This document shows positions 35,909 through 46,594 of a stretch of 64,000 nucleotides of DNA, piece after piece. Within the stretch, counting starts at the first letter, position 1. The number at the start of each line of letters is the position of its first letter. A model generated the notes under the pieces. That model saw nothing but the letters and a program-made list of their open reading frames with translations, was not told where the DNA came from and did not search any database. Both the position numbers and the translations under genes were made by a program. The stretch spans positions 2,046,001-2,110,000 of the forward strand of contig NZ_CP026951.1 of assembly GCF_003065485.1 (NCBI RefSeq). Reading direction: 5' to 3'. Source of the stretch: Salinibacterium hongtaonis (GTDB lineage: Bacteria > Actinomycetota > Actinomycetes > Actinomycetales > Microbacteriaceae).

Positions 35909-36418
35909 GTGAAGAAGATCCGCACTGTCGCTGTCGACCGTGACCCCGCATCCGTATTCGCCTTTCTCGCCCGCATAGAGAACGAGGCTCTCTGGAGAAG
36001 CTCTGTCACAGAGAGCAGCTATGAGGGTGCTGGCGGGGGCGATTACGCCAAGATGGAGCCCGCCGTGGGATTGAGCGGCTGGACGCGTGCGAACCTGGCC
36101 GGGCGCACGATCAGGCTGCGGTGGAAGATCGCGGCAGTCGAGGCGGGCGAGTACCTCGCCTGGCGCTTCGATGGGCAGCCCTGGCAGGGCGGCGGCAGCT
36201 ACCGCATCGAACCCTGCGGCACGGGCTCCAAGATCACGGCAGCCCTCGTCATTCGCGGGCGGGGAGCAGCAGCCGCGCTCGAACCGCTGCTGGCACTCCG
36301 TATGGGCCGGGGGCTCCACGCCGATCTTGACCGCCTCGTCGACGTGCTCAGCGGGGGCCCGAGGCGCAGGCAAACGCCCGTGGCGCAGATGACACAGGAT
36401 GCCCTGCCCTCCGCCTAA
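35909..36418 (+). CDS. SRPBCC-like (START/Bet v 1 fold) protein
   Basis: A 169-aa protein with the layout of polyketide cyclase/dehydrase-type SRPBCC proteins: an N-terminal strand with VDRDPASVFAFLARIENEALWRSSVTE, a central IRLRWKIAAVEAGEYLAWRF strand pair, and a C-terminal long helix (MGRGLHADLDRLVDVL). Such proteins bind hydrophobic ligands; no catalytic residue pattern is evident. It starts with GTG 35909. The C-terminal about 20 residues are a basic, probably disordered tail. Confidence 0.7.
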   Translation: MKKIRTVAVDRDPASVFAFLARIENEALWRSSVTESSYEGAGGGDYAKMEPAVGLSGWTRANLAGRTIRLRWKIAAVEAGEYLAWRFDGQPWQGGGSYRIEPCGTGSKITAALVIRGRGAAAALEPLLALRMGRGLHADLDRLVDVLSGGPRRRQTPVAQMTQDALPSA

Positions 36419-36450
36419 AGAATGCGCCCTGAAGAATGCGGGCCGCGAGC

Positions 36451-38358
36451 TCAGAGAGCCACCGACGCGGCGACATCGCGCAAGGCCTCGGCGCTGACCA
36501 CCGGCAACCGACAGACGAAGTCTCGGCACAGATAAGCGGTCGGCACGCCCTCGATTGCGCTTTTGGCTTCGAACAGCTCGAACCCCGCCGCGGCGAGAGT
36601 TCTCGCCTGAGACTCGGTGAGGATAGCGGTGACCAGAGACGGGATGCTGCGCGCGGCTGCCACGAGGTCGTCGCCGCGGCTCGCTGGCAAGTCGGGGGTG
36701 ACGACCACGAGCTGCACAGCACCCGCCGCAAGCCGGGCGATCACCGCGAGGGCCGCCCCGAAGCCGAGCGGGCCGCGCACGGCCGGGCCCGCCGAAGCCG
36801 CGGAGGCCCGCAGCGACGCTTCGCGATAGCGAGCATCCCCCGTGACCAGGGTGAGCGTGAGTGCGGCAGCGGCGCACGCGCTGAGACCTGAGGGATAGGC
36901 GCCCTCGGAGAGGTCGAGGGCAATCGCAAGCCCCCTGGCCGCAAGCACGGGGTCTGCGCCGCCGGGCACGGCGAAGACGGCGTCCTGTGCCCCCGCCGCG
37001 GCCTCCAGGGTCGCGTCGATGAGCTGCCGACCCGCCGTCGCATACCGCGCCTGCCCCGTTGCCAAGGCGAGCTGCAGCAGGCCGCCCGCGAACATCCCGT
37101 AATCTTCGAGGGTCGCCGTGGCCGAGGAGAGGCGTCCGTCCACGGATGCCCGAACGAGCCGCTGATGGGCCGCATCGTCCCCAGCTGCGCCCTGGGTCAT
37201 ATGGTGCTCCAGCAGGTAGTCGGCGGCCCGAGCTGCGGATTCAACCCAGTCGGCGCGGTCGAACACCGAGCCGGCGTAGGCAAGAGCTTCGATCGCAAGA
37301 CCGTTCCAGCCTGTGAGCACCTTGTCGTCGAGCTTCGGCGGCGTCTCTGCCGCCCGAGCCTCGGCATCGAGCCGGTAATAGCCACCCTCGGTGCGCGCGC
37401 CACCCACCGTACTTTCGCTGTCCTGCGCCGATGCGAAAGCGCCGGAGGGCAGTTGCATCACCCCCATGAGAAAGCGCGCTATGCCCTCGGAGATCTCCCA
37501 GCCCTCCTGGGCGAACCGCGGCCCCGCCATGACTGCGGCTCGGGCGGCGGCCGTAAGCAACTGTGCGTTGTCGTAGAGCATTCGCTCATAGTGCGGGTCG
37601 CCCCAGTCGCCCCGGGTTGCGTAGCGAAAGAACCCTCCTTCGACGGGGTCGCGCAGCGGTGACTCGGCCATGCTCTGGAGAGTGCGGCACGCGAGCTCGA
37701 TGCCCCTCTCGTCGCCTGAGGCGAGCAGAAAATCGAGAACGGGAGCGACGGGGAACTTGGGCGCCCCGCCGAAGCCGCCGTTGATCGGGTCTTCGCTCGC
37801 CATGATCGTCTCGACCACAGGCGAGAGGTCAGTGGGCAGATCGGAGGTGACCGGCCGCGACTGTTGCGCGAGGACCTCAGAGATCGTGGCGGCATTCTGC
37901 GCAACGCCCTCCGGTCGCTCCTCCCACGCCTCTCTCACCGCCTGCACAACCTGGCTGAACGACGGATGCCCCTGCATCGGCACCGGCGGGCAATATGTCG
38001 TGGCAAAGAATGGCCCGCCCTGGGGCGTCGCAAACACCGAGAGCGGCCACCCCAGCTCCTGGGTAAAGGCAGCGGCGGCGGCGAGATAGCTGGCATCGAC
38101 ATCGGGATGCTCTTCTCTATCCACCTTGATGTTGACGAAGTTGTCATTGAGGTACGCGGCGACCGCGGCATCCTCAAAGCTCTCTCTGGCCATGACATGG
38201 CACCAGTGGCAGGTGGAATACCCGATCGAGATAAACACGGGCACGCCGCGACGCTCGGCCTCGGCGAAGGCCTCTTCTCCCCACGGCCACCAGTCGACGG
38301 GGTTGTCGGCGTGACTGCGCAGGTACGGGCTCACGGCATCGGCAAGATGATTCGACAT
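36451..38358 (-). CDS. Thioredoxin-domain protein of the YyaL/DUF255 family
   Basis: A 635-aa protein with an N-terminal thioredoxin-like DUF255 domain ([49 protein letters not shown] active-site pair near residue 50) and a long alpha/alpha-toroid similar to N-acylglucosamine 2-epimerase or glycosidase folds. Family function is unresolved. It is somewhat shorter than the usual 650-700 aa. The start ATG 38358 ([20 protein letters not shown]) is the conserved family start. It is divergent from pdxH. Confidence 0.9.
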   Translation of the reverse strand: MSNHLADAVSPYLRSHADNPVDWWPWGEEAFAEAERRGVPVFISIGYSTCHWCHVMARESFEDAAVAAYLNDNFVNIKVDREEHPDVDASYLAAAAAFTQELGWPLSVFATPQGGPFFATTYCPPVPMQGHPSFSQVVQAVREAWEERPEGVAQNAATISEVLAQQSRPVTSDLPTDLSPVVETIMASEDPINGGFGGAPKFPVAPVLDFLLASGDERGIELACRTLQSMAESPLRDPVEGGFFRYATRGDWGDPHYERMLYDNAQLLTAAARAAVMAGPRFAQEGWEISEGIARFLMGVMQLPSGAFASAQDSESTVGGARTEGGYYRLDAEARAAETPPKLDDKVLTGWNGLAIEALAYAGSVFDRADWVESAARAADYLLEHHMTQGAAGDDAAHQRLVRASVDGRLSSATATLEDYGMFAGGLLQLALATGQARYATAGRQLIDATLEAAAGAQDAVFAVPGGADPVLAARGLAIALDLSEGAYPSGLSACAAAALTLTLVTGDARYREASLRASAASAGPAVRGPLGFGAALAVIARLAAGAVQLVVVTPDLPASRGDDLVAAARSIPSLVTAILTESQARTLAAAGFELFEAKSAIEGVPTAYLCRDFVCRLPVVSAEALRDVAASVAL

Positions 38359-38398
38359 ACGTATCACGCTACGCCTCCGGCCATACTCTGGACGAGTG

Positions 38399-39064
38399 AT
38401 GACCAGCCATGAGGCCAGCGATCCCCGACGCCCTCCCCATCTCGACACCCTCAGCGGCATGATCGAGATCGAGCTCGCTGAGTTCGTGCTGCCGCCGGAG
38501 GAGCCGGGCGGGCTTCTCGCCCGCTGGGTCGACATCGCAATCGCCTCCCGCGTGATCGAGCCGTTCTCTATGGCGCTCGCGACGGCGAACGCTCAGGGGC
38601 GGCCGTCTAACCGCACCGTGCTCGTGAAGAAGGTGACGGCGTCTGCGGTGGAGTTCGTCACAACCGCCACGAGTGCGAAGGGCCGCGACCTTGAGGAGAA
38701 CCCGTGGGCGGCAATTGTTGCCTACTGGCGTGAGACCCGCCAGCAGCTGCGGTTCAGCGGCCCTGTCGAAAGGCTGAGCGACGCGGAGGCCGACGAGGTC
38801 TTCTCGCTCCGGCCCATCGCGGCGCAGGCCTCGGCGATCGCGTCACATCAGAGCGAACCGCTTGAGGACTATGCAGAACTCAGGGCGAGGGCTGACCGAC
38901 TCGCTCAATCGCCTGCCCCCTTGCCTCGGCCTCCGGCGTGGAACTGCTATCGACTAGCGCCGGAGACAATCGAGTTTTGGCACGGCAGCGTCGATCGCCT
39001 GCATCGCCGCCTGGTCTATGCCCGCACGCCCGAGGGTTGGCAGCACCGTCTGCTGAACCCCTAG
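38399..39064 (+). CDS. pdxH: Pyridoxamine 5'-phosphate oxidase
   Basis: FMN enzyme that oxidises pyridoxamine- or pyridoxine-5'-phosphate to PLP. 221 aa, with [22 protein letters not shown] (FMN and substrate binding), [45 protein letters not shown] and the C-terminal signature [16 protein letters not shown]. The usual QG in FWQG is HG here. A GTG one codon earlier is an alternative start. It is divergent from the DUF255 gene with a 40-nt gap. Confidence 0.88.
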   Translation: MTSHEASDPRRPPHLDTLSGMIEIELAEFVLPPEEPGGLLARWVDIAIASRVIEPFSMALATANAQGRPSNRTVLVKKVTASAVEFVTTATSAKGRDLEENPWAAIVAYWRETRQQLRFSGPVERLSDAEADEVFSLRPIAAQASAIASHQSEPLEDYAELRARADRLAQSPAPLPRPPAWNCYRLAPETIEFWHGSVDRLHRRLVYARTPEGWQHRLLNP

Positions 39065-39082
39065 GCCCGCAGCACCCCTGAG

Positions 39083-39859
39083 TTATGCGCCAGCGCGCCG
39101 CTCCTTGAGCCCTTTGATAATGAGCTGGCTGGCCGTGAACAACAGGAGCAGGGCAAACAGGATGCTGCCGAGCTGAGGCGGAATAGCCGCGGCCACCGCG
39201 ATTCCCCCGAACGACGCAGGAATAGCGAGCAGACCGATGATGCCCGCAGCCCTGAGGTCGGAATTGCGATTGCGAAGGTTCGAGATCGTTCCCGTAATCG
39301 CGGTGGGAATCATCATGACGAGCGAGGTTCCCTTGGCCACGAGGTCGCCCATTCCAAAGAACAGGAGCATGACGGGAACCACGATGACCCCGCCGCCGAC
39401 TCCCAGCAGTCCCGACAGGATGCCCGTGAAGAGCCCGACTCCCGCGAGCGCGAGCACCGTGCCGACGCTGTAGTCCAGCGAGGTCTCCCGCGCGGGAACC
39501 ACAAAGAACAGGCTCACGGCCATAATCAGCTGGAATGCCACGAAGGCCCACCGCAACCAGCCCTGCGAGATGCGCGCCAGCATCCATGTGCCGATCAGCG
39601 ACCCGGCGATCGCGCCGACAGCGAGGCATCCGGCGGCCACCCAGTCAACCTCGCCGCGCACCGCGTAGCCGATGGATCCGGCGATTGCGGTGGGCAGAAT
39701 CGCGGCCAAAGATGTGCCGCTCGCGAGGCGCTGGGGGAAGGCAAGCAGGAGCACGAGCAGCGGCACAATAACGATTCCGCCGCCGACCCCGAAGAGTCCC
39801 GAGAAGAATCCGGCGAGGAGGCCGACCCCGGCCAGAGTTGCGATGCGTCGAGTTGTCAT
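39083..39859 (-). CDS. TauE/SafE family sulfite/organosulfonate exporter
   Basis: A membrane protein of 258 aa, with about eight helices arranged as two homologous halves, each with the family motif GVGGG (FGVGGGIVIVPLLVLLLAF near residue 24; LGVGGGVIVVPVMLLFFGMGD near 147). Members export small anions such as sulfite or sulfoacetate; the substrate here is not known. It is convergent with pdxH, 18 nt apart, and 73 nt upstream-to-downstream of the aldo/keto reductase end. Confidence 0.9.
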   Translation of the reverse strand: MTTRRIATLAGVGLLAGFFSGLFGVGGGIVIVPLLVLLLAFPQRLASGTSLAAILPTAIAGSIGYAVRGEVDWVAAGCLAVGAIAGSLIGTWMLARISQGWLRWAFVAFQLIMAVSLFFVVPARETSLDYSVGTVLALAGVGLFTGILSGLLGVGGGVIVVPVMLLFFGMGDLVAKGTSLVMMIPTAITGTISNLRNRNSDLRAAGIIGLLAIPASFGGIAVAAAIPPQLGSILFALLLLFTASQLIIKGLKERRAGA

Positions 39860-39901
39860 GCGGTCTTTCGCGGTGGGCGACGGCGGATGCGGCGCGTGAG
39901 A

Positions 39902-39925
39902 GCCCGGGGCGAAGCCGCCCCGGGC
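39902..39925 (-). terminator. Hairpin after the aldo/keto reductase gene
   Basis: A perfect 10-bp GC stem GCCCGGGGCG / CGCCCCGGGC with a 4-nt loop lies 9 nt past the reductase stop. No T-run follows. Confidence 0.65.
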
Positions 39926-39933
39926 GTGGTGGA

Positions 39934-40809
<876 letters not shown>

Positions 40810-40827
40810 TCACCGGAATTGCGAAAG

Positions 40828-40869
40828 CGCGCGGGCCGGGAACGCCCTTCAGCGTTGCCGGCCCGCGCG
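40828..40869 (-). terminator. Long hairpin terminator after prpC
   Basis: The 12-bp GC outer stem CGCGCGGGCCGG / CCGGCCCGCGCG continues into an inner AACGC/GCGTT stem with a 6-nt loop. It lies just past the prpC stop and is followed on the minus strand by CTTTCGC. Confidence 0.82.
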
Positions 40870-40879
40870 GTGACCTGAG

Positions 40880-41998
40880 TTAGACGTGTCGCTCGTCTGG
40901 GCCCACATAGAGGCTCAGCGGGCGGATGAGCGCATTGGCCTCGAGCTGCTCCAGGATGTGGGCGGTCCAACCCGTGACCCGGGAGGCGACGAAGAGCGGC
41001 GTGAACAGCTCGGTATCGAAGCCCATGAGGCTGTAGGCGGGCCCGCTCGGGTAATCGAGATTGGGCTTGATTGCCTTGCGCGCATCCATCGCCGCCTCGA
41101 GCCTGTCGTACAGCTCGGCCATATCGGGTCGATCGTAGTGCTCGATGAGGGTGTCGAGCGCCTTCTTCATGGTGGGCACCCGCGAGTCGCCGCTCTTGTA
41201 GACGCGGTGTCCGAAGCCCATAATCTTGCGCTTCTCAACGAGCGCCTGATCGAGCCATGCCTCTGCTCGTTCAGCGATCTCGATCTCGTCGAACACGTGC
41301 ATGACGGCCTCGTTGGCTCCTCCGTGCAGCGGGCCCTTGAGCGCCCCGATGGCTCCGACGACGGCACTGTAGATGTCGCTCAGCGTCGACGTGACCACCC
41401 GCGCAGTAAAGGTCGAGGCGTTGAAGGAGTGCTCGGCGTAGAGGATCATCGACACGTCGAACGCGTTCACGACGACGAGCTCGGGCACCTCACCGAAGGT
41501 CATGTAGAGAAAGTTGGCTGAATACGCGAGGTCGTCGCGCGGCTCAACGAGCTCGAGCCCCCGGCGGCGGCGCTGGTCGTAAGCGACAATCGCCGGGATG
41601 CGAGCGAACATGCTCATCGCCCGGCGAAGGTTGGCCTCGGCGTCAGCGGAACTCGCAAGCGCAGGCACCGTGTCGTCCTGGGCGCCGATCACGCTGATTG
41701 CGGTGCGCACAACATCCATCGGATGCGCCGTTAGCGGCAGCTCGTCGATGACTCGCTTGACCGTGTTGTCGAGGTGCCGCTGCGACCGCTCCAGCTCCTG
41801 AAACTCTTCAAGCTGTGCAGGAGAGGGCAGCTCACCGTGCCAGAGCAGATAAGCGACCTCTTCGAACGTGCACTTCTCGGCGAGCTCCTGCACGGGATAC
41901 CCGCGGTAGAGCAGCGAGTTCGTCTCGGGGTTCACCTTGGAGATCGCCGTCGCGTCGACGACGACTCCCGCGAGTCCCTTACGGATTTCTTCAGTCAT
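40880..41998 (-). CDS. prpC: 2-methylcitrate synthase / citrate synthase II
   Basis: Condenses propionyl-CoA with oxaloacetate at the entry of the methylcitrate cycle. 372 aa, citrate synthase fold: LLYRGYPVQELAEKCTFEEVAYLLWHGELP, AEHSFNASTFTARVVTST (catalytic His), GPLHGGANEAVMHV (second His) and GFGHRVYKSGDSRV. The short form and the neighbouring prpB and prpD indicate the 2-methyl type. It is last in prpD-prpB-prpC, with a 108-nt gap after prpB that holds no gene. Confidence 0.93.
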   Translation of the reverse strand: MTEEIRKGLAGVVVDATAISKVNPETNSLLYRGYPVQELAEKCTFEEVAYLLWHGELPSPAQLEEFQELERSQRHLDNTVKRVIDELPLTAHPMDVVRTAISVIGAQDDTVPALASSADAEANLRRAMSMFARIPAIVAYDQRRRRGLELVEPRDDLAYSANFLYMTFGEVPELVVVNAFDVSMILYAEHSFNASTFTARVVTSTLSDIYSAVVGAIGALKGPLHGGANEAVMHVFDEIEIAERAEAWLDQALVEKRKIMGFGHRVYKSGDSRVPTMKKALDTLIEHYDRPDMAELYDRLEAAMDARKAIKPNLDYPSGPAYSLMGFDTELFTPLFVASRVTGWTAHILEQLEANALIRPLSLYVGPDERHV

Positions 41999-42106
41999 GA
42001 CACTCCTTCGTGATGGTCGAATAGTGGCCGTGCTCCCTGGGAGTCGGCCCGTTCAACAGCAAAGATTTTTCGAGTAGTGAAGAGCACCTGCCAGAGCAGG
42101 TGCGGG

Positions 42107-43012
42107 TCAGGAGTGGCCCTCCTGGCTGAAGTTGAAGACGCCGGAATCGAACGCGTTGTAGCTCTCGTAATCGAGAAGCTCATAGAGCCTCGCACGCGTC
42201 TGCATTCCCGCAACAGCTCCCTGCTGGGTTCCGTCGGCAAGAATCGTATCGAGCGTGCGCTCGGCCTCGCCCATGGCGCTTCTGAGCAGGGTGACGGGGT
42301 AGATCACGATGTTGACCCCGACATCTGCCAACTGCTGCGTCGTGAACAGCTCGCTCTTGCCGAACTCGGTCATGTTGGCCAGGATCGGCACGTCGACGGC
42401 GTTGCGGATTGCCTCGAACTCGCCGAGATCCTTCATGGCCTCGGGGAAGATCGCGTCGGCGCCAGCATCCACAAGCTTCTTTGCGCGGTCCACAGCAGAA
42501 TCGAGCCCTTCGACTCCCCGGATGTCGGTGCGCGCCATGATCAGCAGGTTGGGGTCGCGTCGCGCCTGGGCCGCTGCCCGGATGCGCTTGAGTGCCGCGT
42601 CTTCGTCCACGACCTGCTTGCCGTCGAGGTGGCCGCAACGCTTGGGGTTCACCTGGTCTTCGATGTGGAGACCGGCGACCCCGGCATCCTCGAGCTCGTG
42701 AACGGTGCGGGCAACGTTCATCGGCTCACCGAAGCCGGTGTCGGCATCGATGAGGGTGGGCAGATCGGTCATGCGGCTGATCTGCAGAGCGCGCTGGGCT
42801 ACCTCGGTGAGCGTGGTCAGCCCGATATCGGGCAGGCCCAGCTCAGCCGCGAGAACGGCACCCGAGATGTAAACGCCCTCGAAGCCCTTCTCCTGAATGA
42901 GCCGCGTGCTCAGCGGGGTGAATGCTCCGGGAAACCGCAGCAGCTCGCCTGTTGCGAGAGCATCGCGCAGGTTCTGCCGCTTTACTGCGGCGGTGAGGGT
43001 CGAGTACAACAT
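42107..43012 (-). CDS. prpB: Methylisocitrate lyase
   Basis: Cleaves 2-methylisocitrate to pyruvate and succinate. 301 aa of the PEP mutase/isocitrate lyase barrel: LRFPGAFTPLSTRLIQEKGFEGVYISGAVLA, DADTGFGEPMNVARTV, the active-site loop NPKRCGHLDGK (Cys near residue 128) and IMARTDIRGVEGLDSAVDRAK. Its ATG overlaps the prpD stop as TAATG, so the two are coupled. Confidence 0.95.
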   Translation of the reverse strand: MLYSTLTAAVKRQNLRDALATGELLRFPGAFTPLSTRLIQEKGFEGVYISGAVLAAELGLPDIGLTTLTEVAQRALQISRMTDLPTLIDADTGFGEPMNVARTVHELEDAGVAGLHIEDQVNPKRCGHLDGKQVVDEDAALKRIRAAAQARRDPNLLIMARTDIRGVEGLDSAVDRAKKLVDAGADAIFPEAMKDLGEFEAIRNAVDVPILANMTEFGKSELFTTQQLADVGVNIVIYPVTLLRSAMGEAERTLDTILADGTQQGAVAGMQTRARLYELLDYESYNAFDSGVFNFSQEGHS

Positions 43013-44517
43013 TAGAAGATGCCCTTCGGGGTGACGGTGGGGATGTCTGCCGTGACGGTGAGGCCGGCGAGTTCGGCTGCGCTCAGCTCGGGCAGGCGCT
43101 GGGCCACGTCGAGAAAGCGCTCGATCTCGGCCGGGGCGAGCACGCCGTCGGCGAGCGTGCGGAACTTGGCTACATACTGCTCGCGCGCGAACGGGCGGGC
43201 ACCCAGCGGGTGTGCGTCGGCCACGGCGATCTCGTCGACGATGCGGCTGCCATCGGCAAGCTCGATCTCAACTCGGCCTCCGAACGCCTTTTCGCTGATG
43301 TCGTTGGAGTGGTAGCGGCGCGTCCACTCCGCATCCTCGACCGTGGTGACCTTGTTCCACAGCTCCACGGTGTCGGGGCGACCGGCACGCTCGGGAGCGT
43401 AGGAGTCGACGTGGTGCCATGAGCCGTCCTGCAGCGCCACCGTAAAGATGTAGGGGATCGAGTGGTCGAGGGTCTCGCGGCTTGCCGTCGGGTCGTACTT
43501 CTGTGGGTCGTTGGCGCCGGATCCGATCACGTAGTGCGTGTGGTGCGAGGTGTGCAGAACCGCCCGAACGATGTTCTTGGGGTCGCGCAACGCGGGGTTT
43601 TCGGTGCCGAGCTTGCGTGCAAGGTCGATCCAGGCCTGGGCCTGGTACTCGGCCGAATGCTCCTTGGTGTAGCTGTCGAGGATGGCGCGGCGGGCCTCGC
43701 CACGCTCGGGCAGCGGCACAACATAGTGCGCGTCGGGGCCGTCGAGCAGCCACGCGATCACGCCGTCCTCGCCCTCATAGATCGGGGTCGGGCTGGTCTG
43801 ACCGCGCATGGCACGGTCGACGGCTTCGACCGCCATCTTTCCGGCGAAGGCGGGGGCGTGGGCCTTCCACGTGGAGATCTCGCCCTTGCGCGACTGACGC
43901 GTTGCCGTCGTGGTGTGCAGCGCCTGGCCGATGCTCTGGAAGATCGTCTCGGTGTCGAGTCCCAGCAGGGTTCCGATTCCGGCGGCGGCCGACGGGCCGA
44001 GGTGGGCAACGTGGTCGATCTTGTGCTTGTGCAGGCTGATCGCCTTGACCAGGTCCACCTGAATCTCGTAGCCGGTCACGAGGCCGCGCAGCAGCTCCTC
44101 GCCCGTGCGACCGAGGTGCTGGGCAACGGCGAGGATGGGCGGAATGTTGTCGCCGGGGTGCGAGTATTCTGCCGCGAGAAAGGTGTCGTGGTAGTCGAGT
44201 TCACGCACGGCAACGCCGTTGGCCCAGGCAGCCCACTCGGGGCTCGACGGAGTCTCGACGCCGAACACGGTCGAGCCTGATCCGCCGCGAGAAACGGGAT
44301 GCTGCAGCGCCTGTGCACGGGCAGAAACGACCGGTCCGCGGCTGAGCGACGCCGTGGCGACGGCCGCGTTGTCGATGATGCGGTTGATGACCATGTCGGC
44401 CACCTCATCCGTCACGGCTACGTTCTCAGAGGCAACCTCCGCGATCTTCCAGGCGAGCTGGTCTTCGCGGCCGAGGTTGTCGGAGCTGGGGTGAACGCGC
44501 ACATCGTGGTTCTTCAC
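43012..44517 (-). CDS. prpD: 2-methylcitrate dehydratase (MmgE/PrpD family)
   Basis: Iron-sulfur-independent dehydratase of the methylcitrate cycle, 501 aa. Family blocks: [85 protein letters not shown] and [23 protein letters not shown]. The start is GTG 44517 (Val-Lys-Asn-His), where homology begins, with AAAGGA 10 nt upstream; an open frame continues to 45021 inside the regulator gene. First enzyme gene after the regulator, 31 nt downstream. Confidence 0.95.
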   Translation of the reverse strand: MKNHDVRVHPSSDNLGREDQLAWKIAEVASENVAVTDEVADMVINRIIDNAAVATASLSRGPVVSARAQALQHPVSRGGSGSTVFGVETPSSPEWAAWANGVAVRELDYHDTFLAAEYSHPGDNIPPILAVAQHLGRTGEELLRGLVTGYEIQVDLVKAISLHKHKIDHVAHLGPSAAAGIGTLLGLDTETIFQSIGQALHTTTATRQSRKGEISTWKAHAPAFAGKMAVEAVDRAMRGQTSPTPIYEGEDGVIAWLLDGPDAHYVVPLPERGEARRAILDSYTKEHSAEYQAQAWIDLARKLGTENPALRDPKNIVRAVLHTSHHTHYVIGSGANDPQKYDPTASRETLDHSIPYIFTVALQDGSWHHVDSYAPERAGRPDTVELWNKVTTVEDAEWTRRYHSNDISEKAFGGRVEIELADGSRIVDEIAVADAHPLGARPFAREQYVAKFRTLADGVLAPAEIERFLDVAQRLPELSAAELAGLTVTADIPTVTPKGIF

Positions 44518-44548
44518 TGAGGGATGTCCTTTCGAGGGTGATGATGGG

Positions 44549-45208
44549 TCAGACGACTGCGGTGAGGCGCTCGGCAAGCCGCCCCGAGGTTGCGGACTGC
44601 ATGATGTTCTGCAGGCTGCGATAAAGGTGAACGTGCGTGGCGTGAGCCGCGAGCGATGCGTCGCCTGCCACGACGGCGTCGACGATGAGTAGGTGCTCCC
44701 CCGCTGCGGCCGCGAGGCGAGCGGGGTCGTCCTGTGCGAGGCGGCGGATGCGCACGAGATGGGTTCGAACGTTGGCCAGGGCGGCGACGAGGTAGGGGCT
44801 GCGTGCTGCCTCGTCCATGGCCACATCGAAGCGGGCGACGAGTTCGTAGTAGGCGTGGTGGTCGGCCAGGAGACGATCGCTGTCGCGAAACTCGCCCTGC
44901 AACTGCTCAAACACCGCGCGGTCTCGCCGTTCGGCCGCGAGGGAGGCGACCCTCTGCTCGAGGGCTTGGCGGGCCTCGAAGAGCTCGGCGATGTCGTCGA
45001 TCGATACGGCGGTGACCACAAGTCCGCGGCCGGCCTGGGACGCGACGAGGCCGTCGGCGACGAGGCGGCTGAGCGCCTCTCGAAGCGGCGTTCGGCTCAC
45101 CCCGAGCCGGGCGGCCTGCTCGACCTCACCCAGCACGGTTCCCGGCTCAAGCTCCCAGTCGACGATCTGTTCCCGGAGCATCCGATAGGCGCGATCACTC
45201 GCTCTCAT
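44549..45208 (-). CDS. GntR/FadR-type regulator of the prp operon
   Basis: A 219-aa regulator with an N-terminal GntR winged helix ([41 protein letters not shown], about residues 24-64) and a C-terminal FCD ligand domain containing metal-site type residues (Asp and His: [35 protein letters not shown]). AGGAGG lies 4 nt before ATG. First in the operon with prpD-prpB-prpC. Two TGTATACA palindromes upstream are its probable operators, so autoregulation is inferred; the ligand may be a methylcitrate-cycle intermediate. Confidence 0.88.
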   Translation of the reverse strand: MRASDRAYRMLREQIVDWELEPGTVLGEVEQAARLGVSRTPLREALSRLVADGLVASQAGRGLVVTAVSIDDIAELFEARQALEQRVASLAAERRDRAVFEQLQGEFRDSDRLLADHHAYYELVARFDVAMDEAARSPYLVAALANVRTHLVRIRRLAQDDPARLAAAAGEHLLIVDAVVAGDASLAAHATHVHLYRSLQNIMQSATSGRLAERLTAVV

Positions 45209-45239
45209 CGTTCCTCCTGATCCACTCGACTCCGCCCAG

Positions 45240-45299
45240 TGTATACACAAAGCCCGAGATTGGCAGTCTTGCCGCTCTTTTCAGGGCTGTTTGTATACA
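45240..45299 (-). promoter_or_regulatory. Paired operators TGTATACA upstream of the prp operon
   Basis: Two identical palindromes TGTATACA at 45240-45247 and 45292-45299, centres 52 bp (about five turns) apart, fit the FadR-subfamily pattern TNGTN(0-3)ACNA. The proximal copy lies 31 nt before the regulator start. Confidence 0.75.
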
Positions 45300-45356
45300 T
45301 GAGCACGCCACGTGGCACGGCCAGGAGGGAAATGTGGGAAGCGATCAGATAAGGGG

Positions 45357-45385
45357 TTGACGCGTTACTTGCTTTTTGCAAGTAT
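45357..45385 (+). promoter_or_regulatory. Promoter with palindromic HxlR-type operator
   Basis: TTGACG (45357-45362) and AAGTAT (45380-45385) are 17 bp apart. The spacer holds a perfect inverted repeat TACTTGC-TTTTT-GCAAGTA (45366-45384), matching the TACT...AGTA pattern of HxlR/YodB regulators. An HxlR protein is encoded 0.5 kb downstream. Confidence 0.7.
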
Positions 45386-45432
45386 CGAACTCCCACGGAA
45401 CCACTCACGGCACAAAGATCAAAGGAGACGCA

Positions 45433-45879
45433 ATGACCACCGATATTTTCGTCAACCTGACAACGAGCGATCTGCCCCGTTCCAAGCAGTTCTTCCAGGG
45501 CCTCGGTTGGGAGCTCAACCCGCTATTCAGCGACGACAACGCGGCCTGCGTCGTCATCGACGAGCACGTCTACCTCATGGTGCTCACGCGCGAATTCTTT
45601 GCGACCTTCACGCAGAAGCAACTGGCAGACCCCCATACGCACGCCCTCGTCCAGACCGCAATCAGCGCCGACAGCCGCGAAGCCGTCGATGACCTCGTCA
45701 AGAAGGCGCTCGCGGCCGGCGGCATAGAACCCAAGGAGCCGCAGGACTACGGATTCATGTATTCCCGCGACTTCGAAGACCCCGACGGCAACGAGTTCAG
45801 CGTGCTGTGGATGGACCCCACTGCTGCGGAAAAAGGCCCAGAAGCATTCATGGCCGACCAGGGCGGAGCACCCGCCTAA
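45433..45879 (+). CDS. VOC superfamily (glyoxalase/bleomycin-resistance-like) protein
   Basis: A 148-aa single vicinal-oxygen-chelate protein: IFVNLTTSDLPRSKQFFQGLGWELNP at the start, VVIDEHVYLMVLTREFFATFT in the middle and YGFMYSRDFEDPDGNEFSVLWMDP at the end, as in YaeR/lactoylglutathione-lyase relatives of unknown substrate. AAGGAG lies 7 nt before ATG 45433. The HxlR regulator begins 1 nt after its stop, so they form an operon. This layout suggests response to a reactive electrophile, which is an inference. Confidence 0.87.
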   Translation: MTTDIFVNLTTSDLPRSKQFFQGLGWELNPLFSDDNAACVVIDEHVYLMVLTREFFATFTQKQLADPHTHALVQTAISADSREAVDDLVKKALAAGGIEPKEPQDYGFMYSRDFEDPDGNEFSVLWMDPTAAEKGPEAFMADQGGAPA

Positions 45880-45880
45880 C

Positions 45881-46594
45881 GTGGCCGCACGCAACTACGG
45901 GCAATACTGCGGAGTCGTCACCGCCCTCGAGCTGGTCGGTGAACGGTGGGCGCTGCTCATCGTTCGCGACCTGCTCGTGGGGCCGCGGCGCTACAGCGAC
46001 CTCAAAAACGGATTGCCCCGCATCCCGACCAACATCCTCAGCACGCGACTCAAAGAGCTGCAGGAGGCCGGAGTCATTCACCGCATCCCCCTCGCGCGCT
46101 GCGGCCTCGTCTACGACCTCACCGAGTTCGGTCGAGGGCTCGAGGATGTTGTGCTCGCGCTGGGGCGCTGGGGCTTCCACGCGATGGGCGACCCCGCCCC
46201 CGACGACATCATCACGAACGACTCGATGACCATGGCGTTCCGCACGGCCTTCCAAGCGGATGTTGCTGCCGCCTATCCTCCGACCGCCTACCAGGTACAC
46301 ATCGGCGATGTGGCGCTCGGCCTGCGCACGGTGGCCGGAACGCTCCAGATCGCTCCGGTGCCCGGAAGCTCCGGCGTGCCACTGCCCGCAACCGTTAACC
46401 CGTTTTCGCACGGAATCGACCTGACCTTTGCGGCTGGCCCCGGCATCCGGTCTCTCATTGCAGGCGAGCTCTCCCCCGCCGCCGCCATCTCGAACGGCAC
46501 AGTGCGCGTGCTGGGCGGCGATGCCGCGCTGCTCGATCGCTTCGCCGCGACGTTCTCGCTACGTCTCGGCGCGCAGCACGCGCCCGCGGCGTGA
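45881..46594 (+). CDS. HxlR family regulator with a C-terminal extension
   Basis: A 237-aa protein. The N-terminal about 100 residues are an HxlR winged helix (CGVVTALELVGERWALLIVRDLLVGPRRYSDLKNGLPRIPTNILSTRLKELQEAGVI) with Cys 10, a position used for redox sensing in some members. The remaining about 130 residues resemble an SCP2/sterol-carrier-like domain found in some HxlR proteins. It starts with GTG immediately after the VOC gene. The operator palindrome upstream of the operon is its likely target. Its stop abuts the convergent GAP-family gene. Confidence 0.87.
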   Translation: MAARNYGQYCGVVTALELVGERWALLIVRDLLVGPRRYSDLKNGLPRIPTNILSTRLKELQEAGVIHRIPLARCGLVYDLTEFGRGLEDVVLALGRWGFHAMGDPAPDDIITNDSMTMAFRTAFQADVAAAYPPTAYQVHIGDVALGLRTVAGTLQIAPVPGSSGVPLPATVNPFSHGIDLTFAAGPGIRSLIAGELSPAAAISNGTVRVLGGDAALLDRFAATFSLRLGAQHAPAA

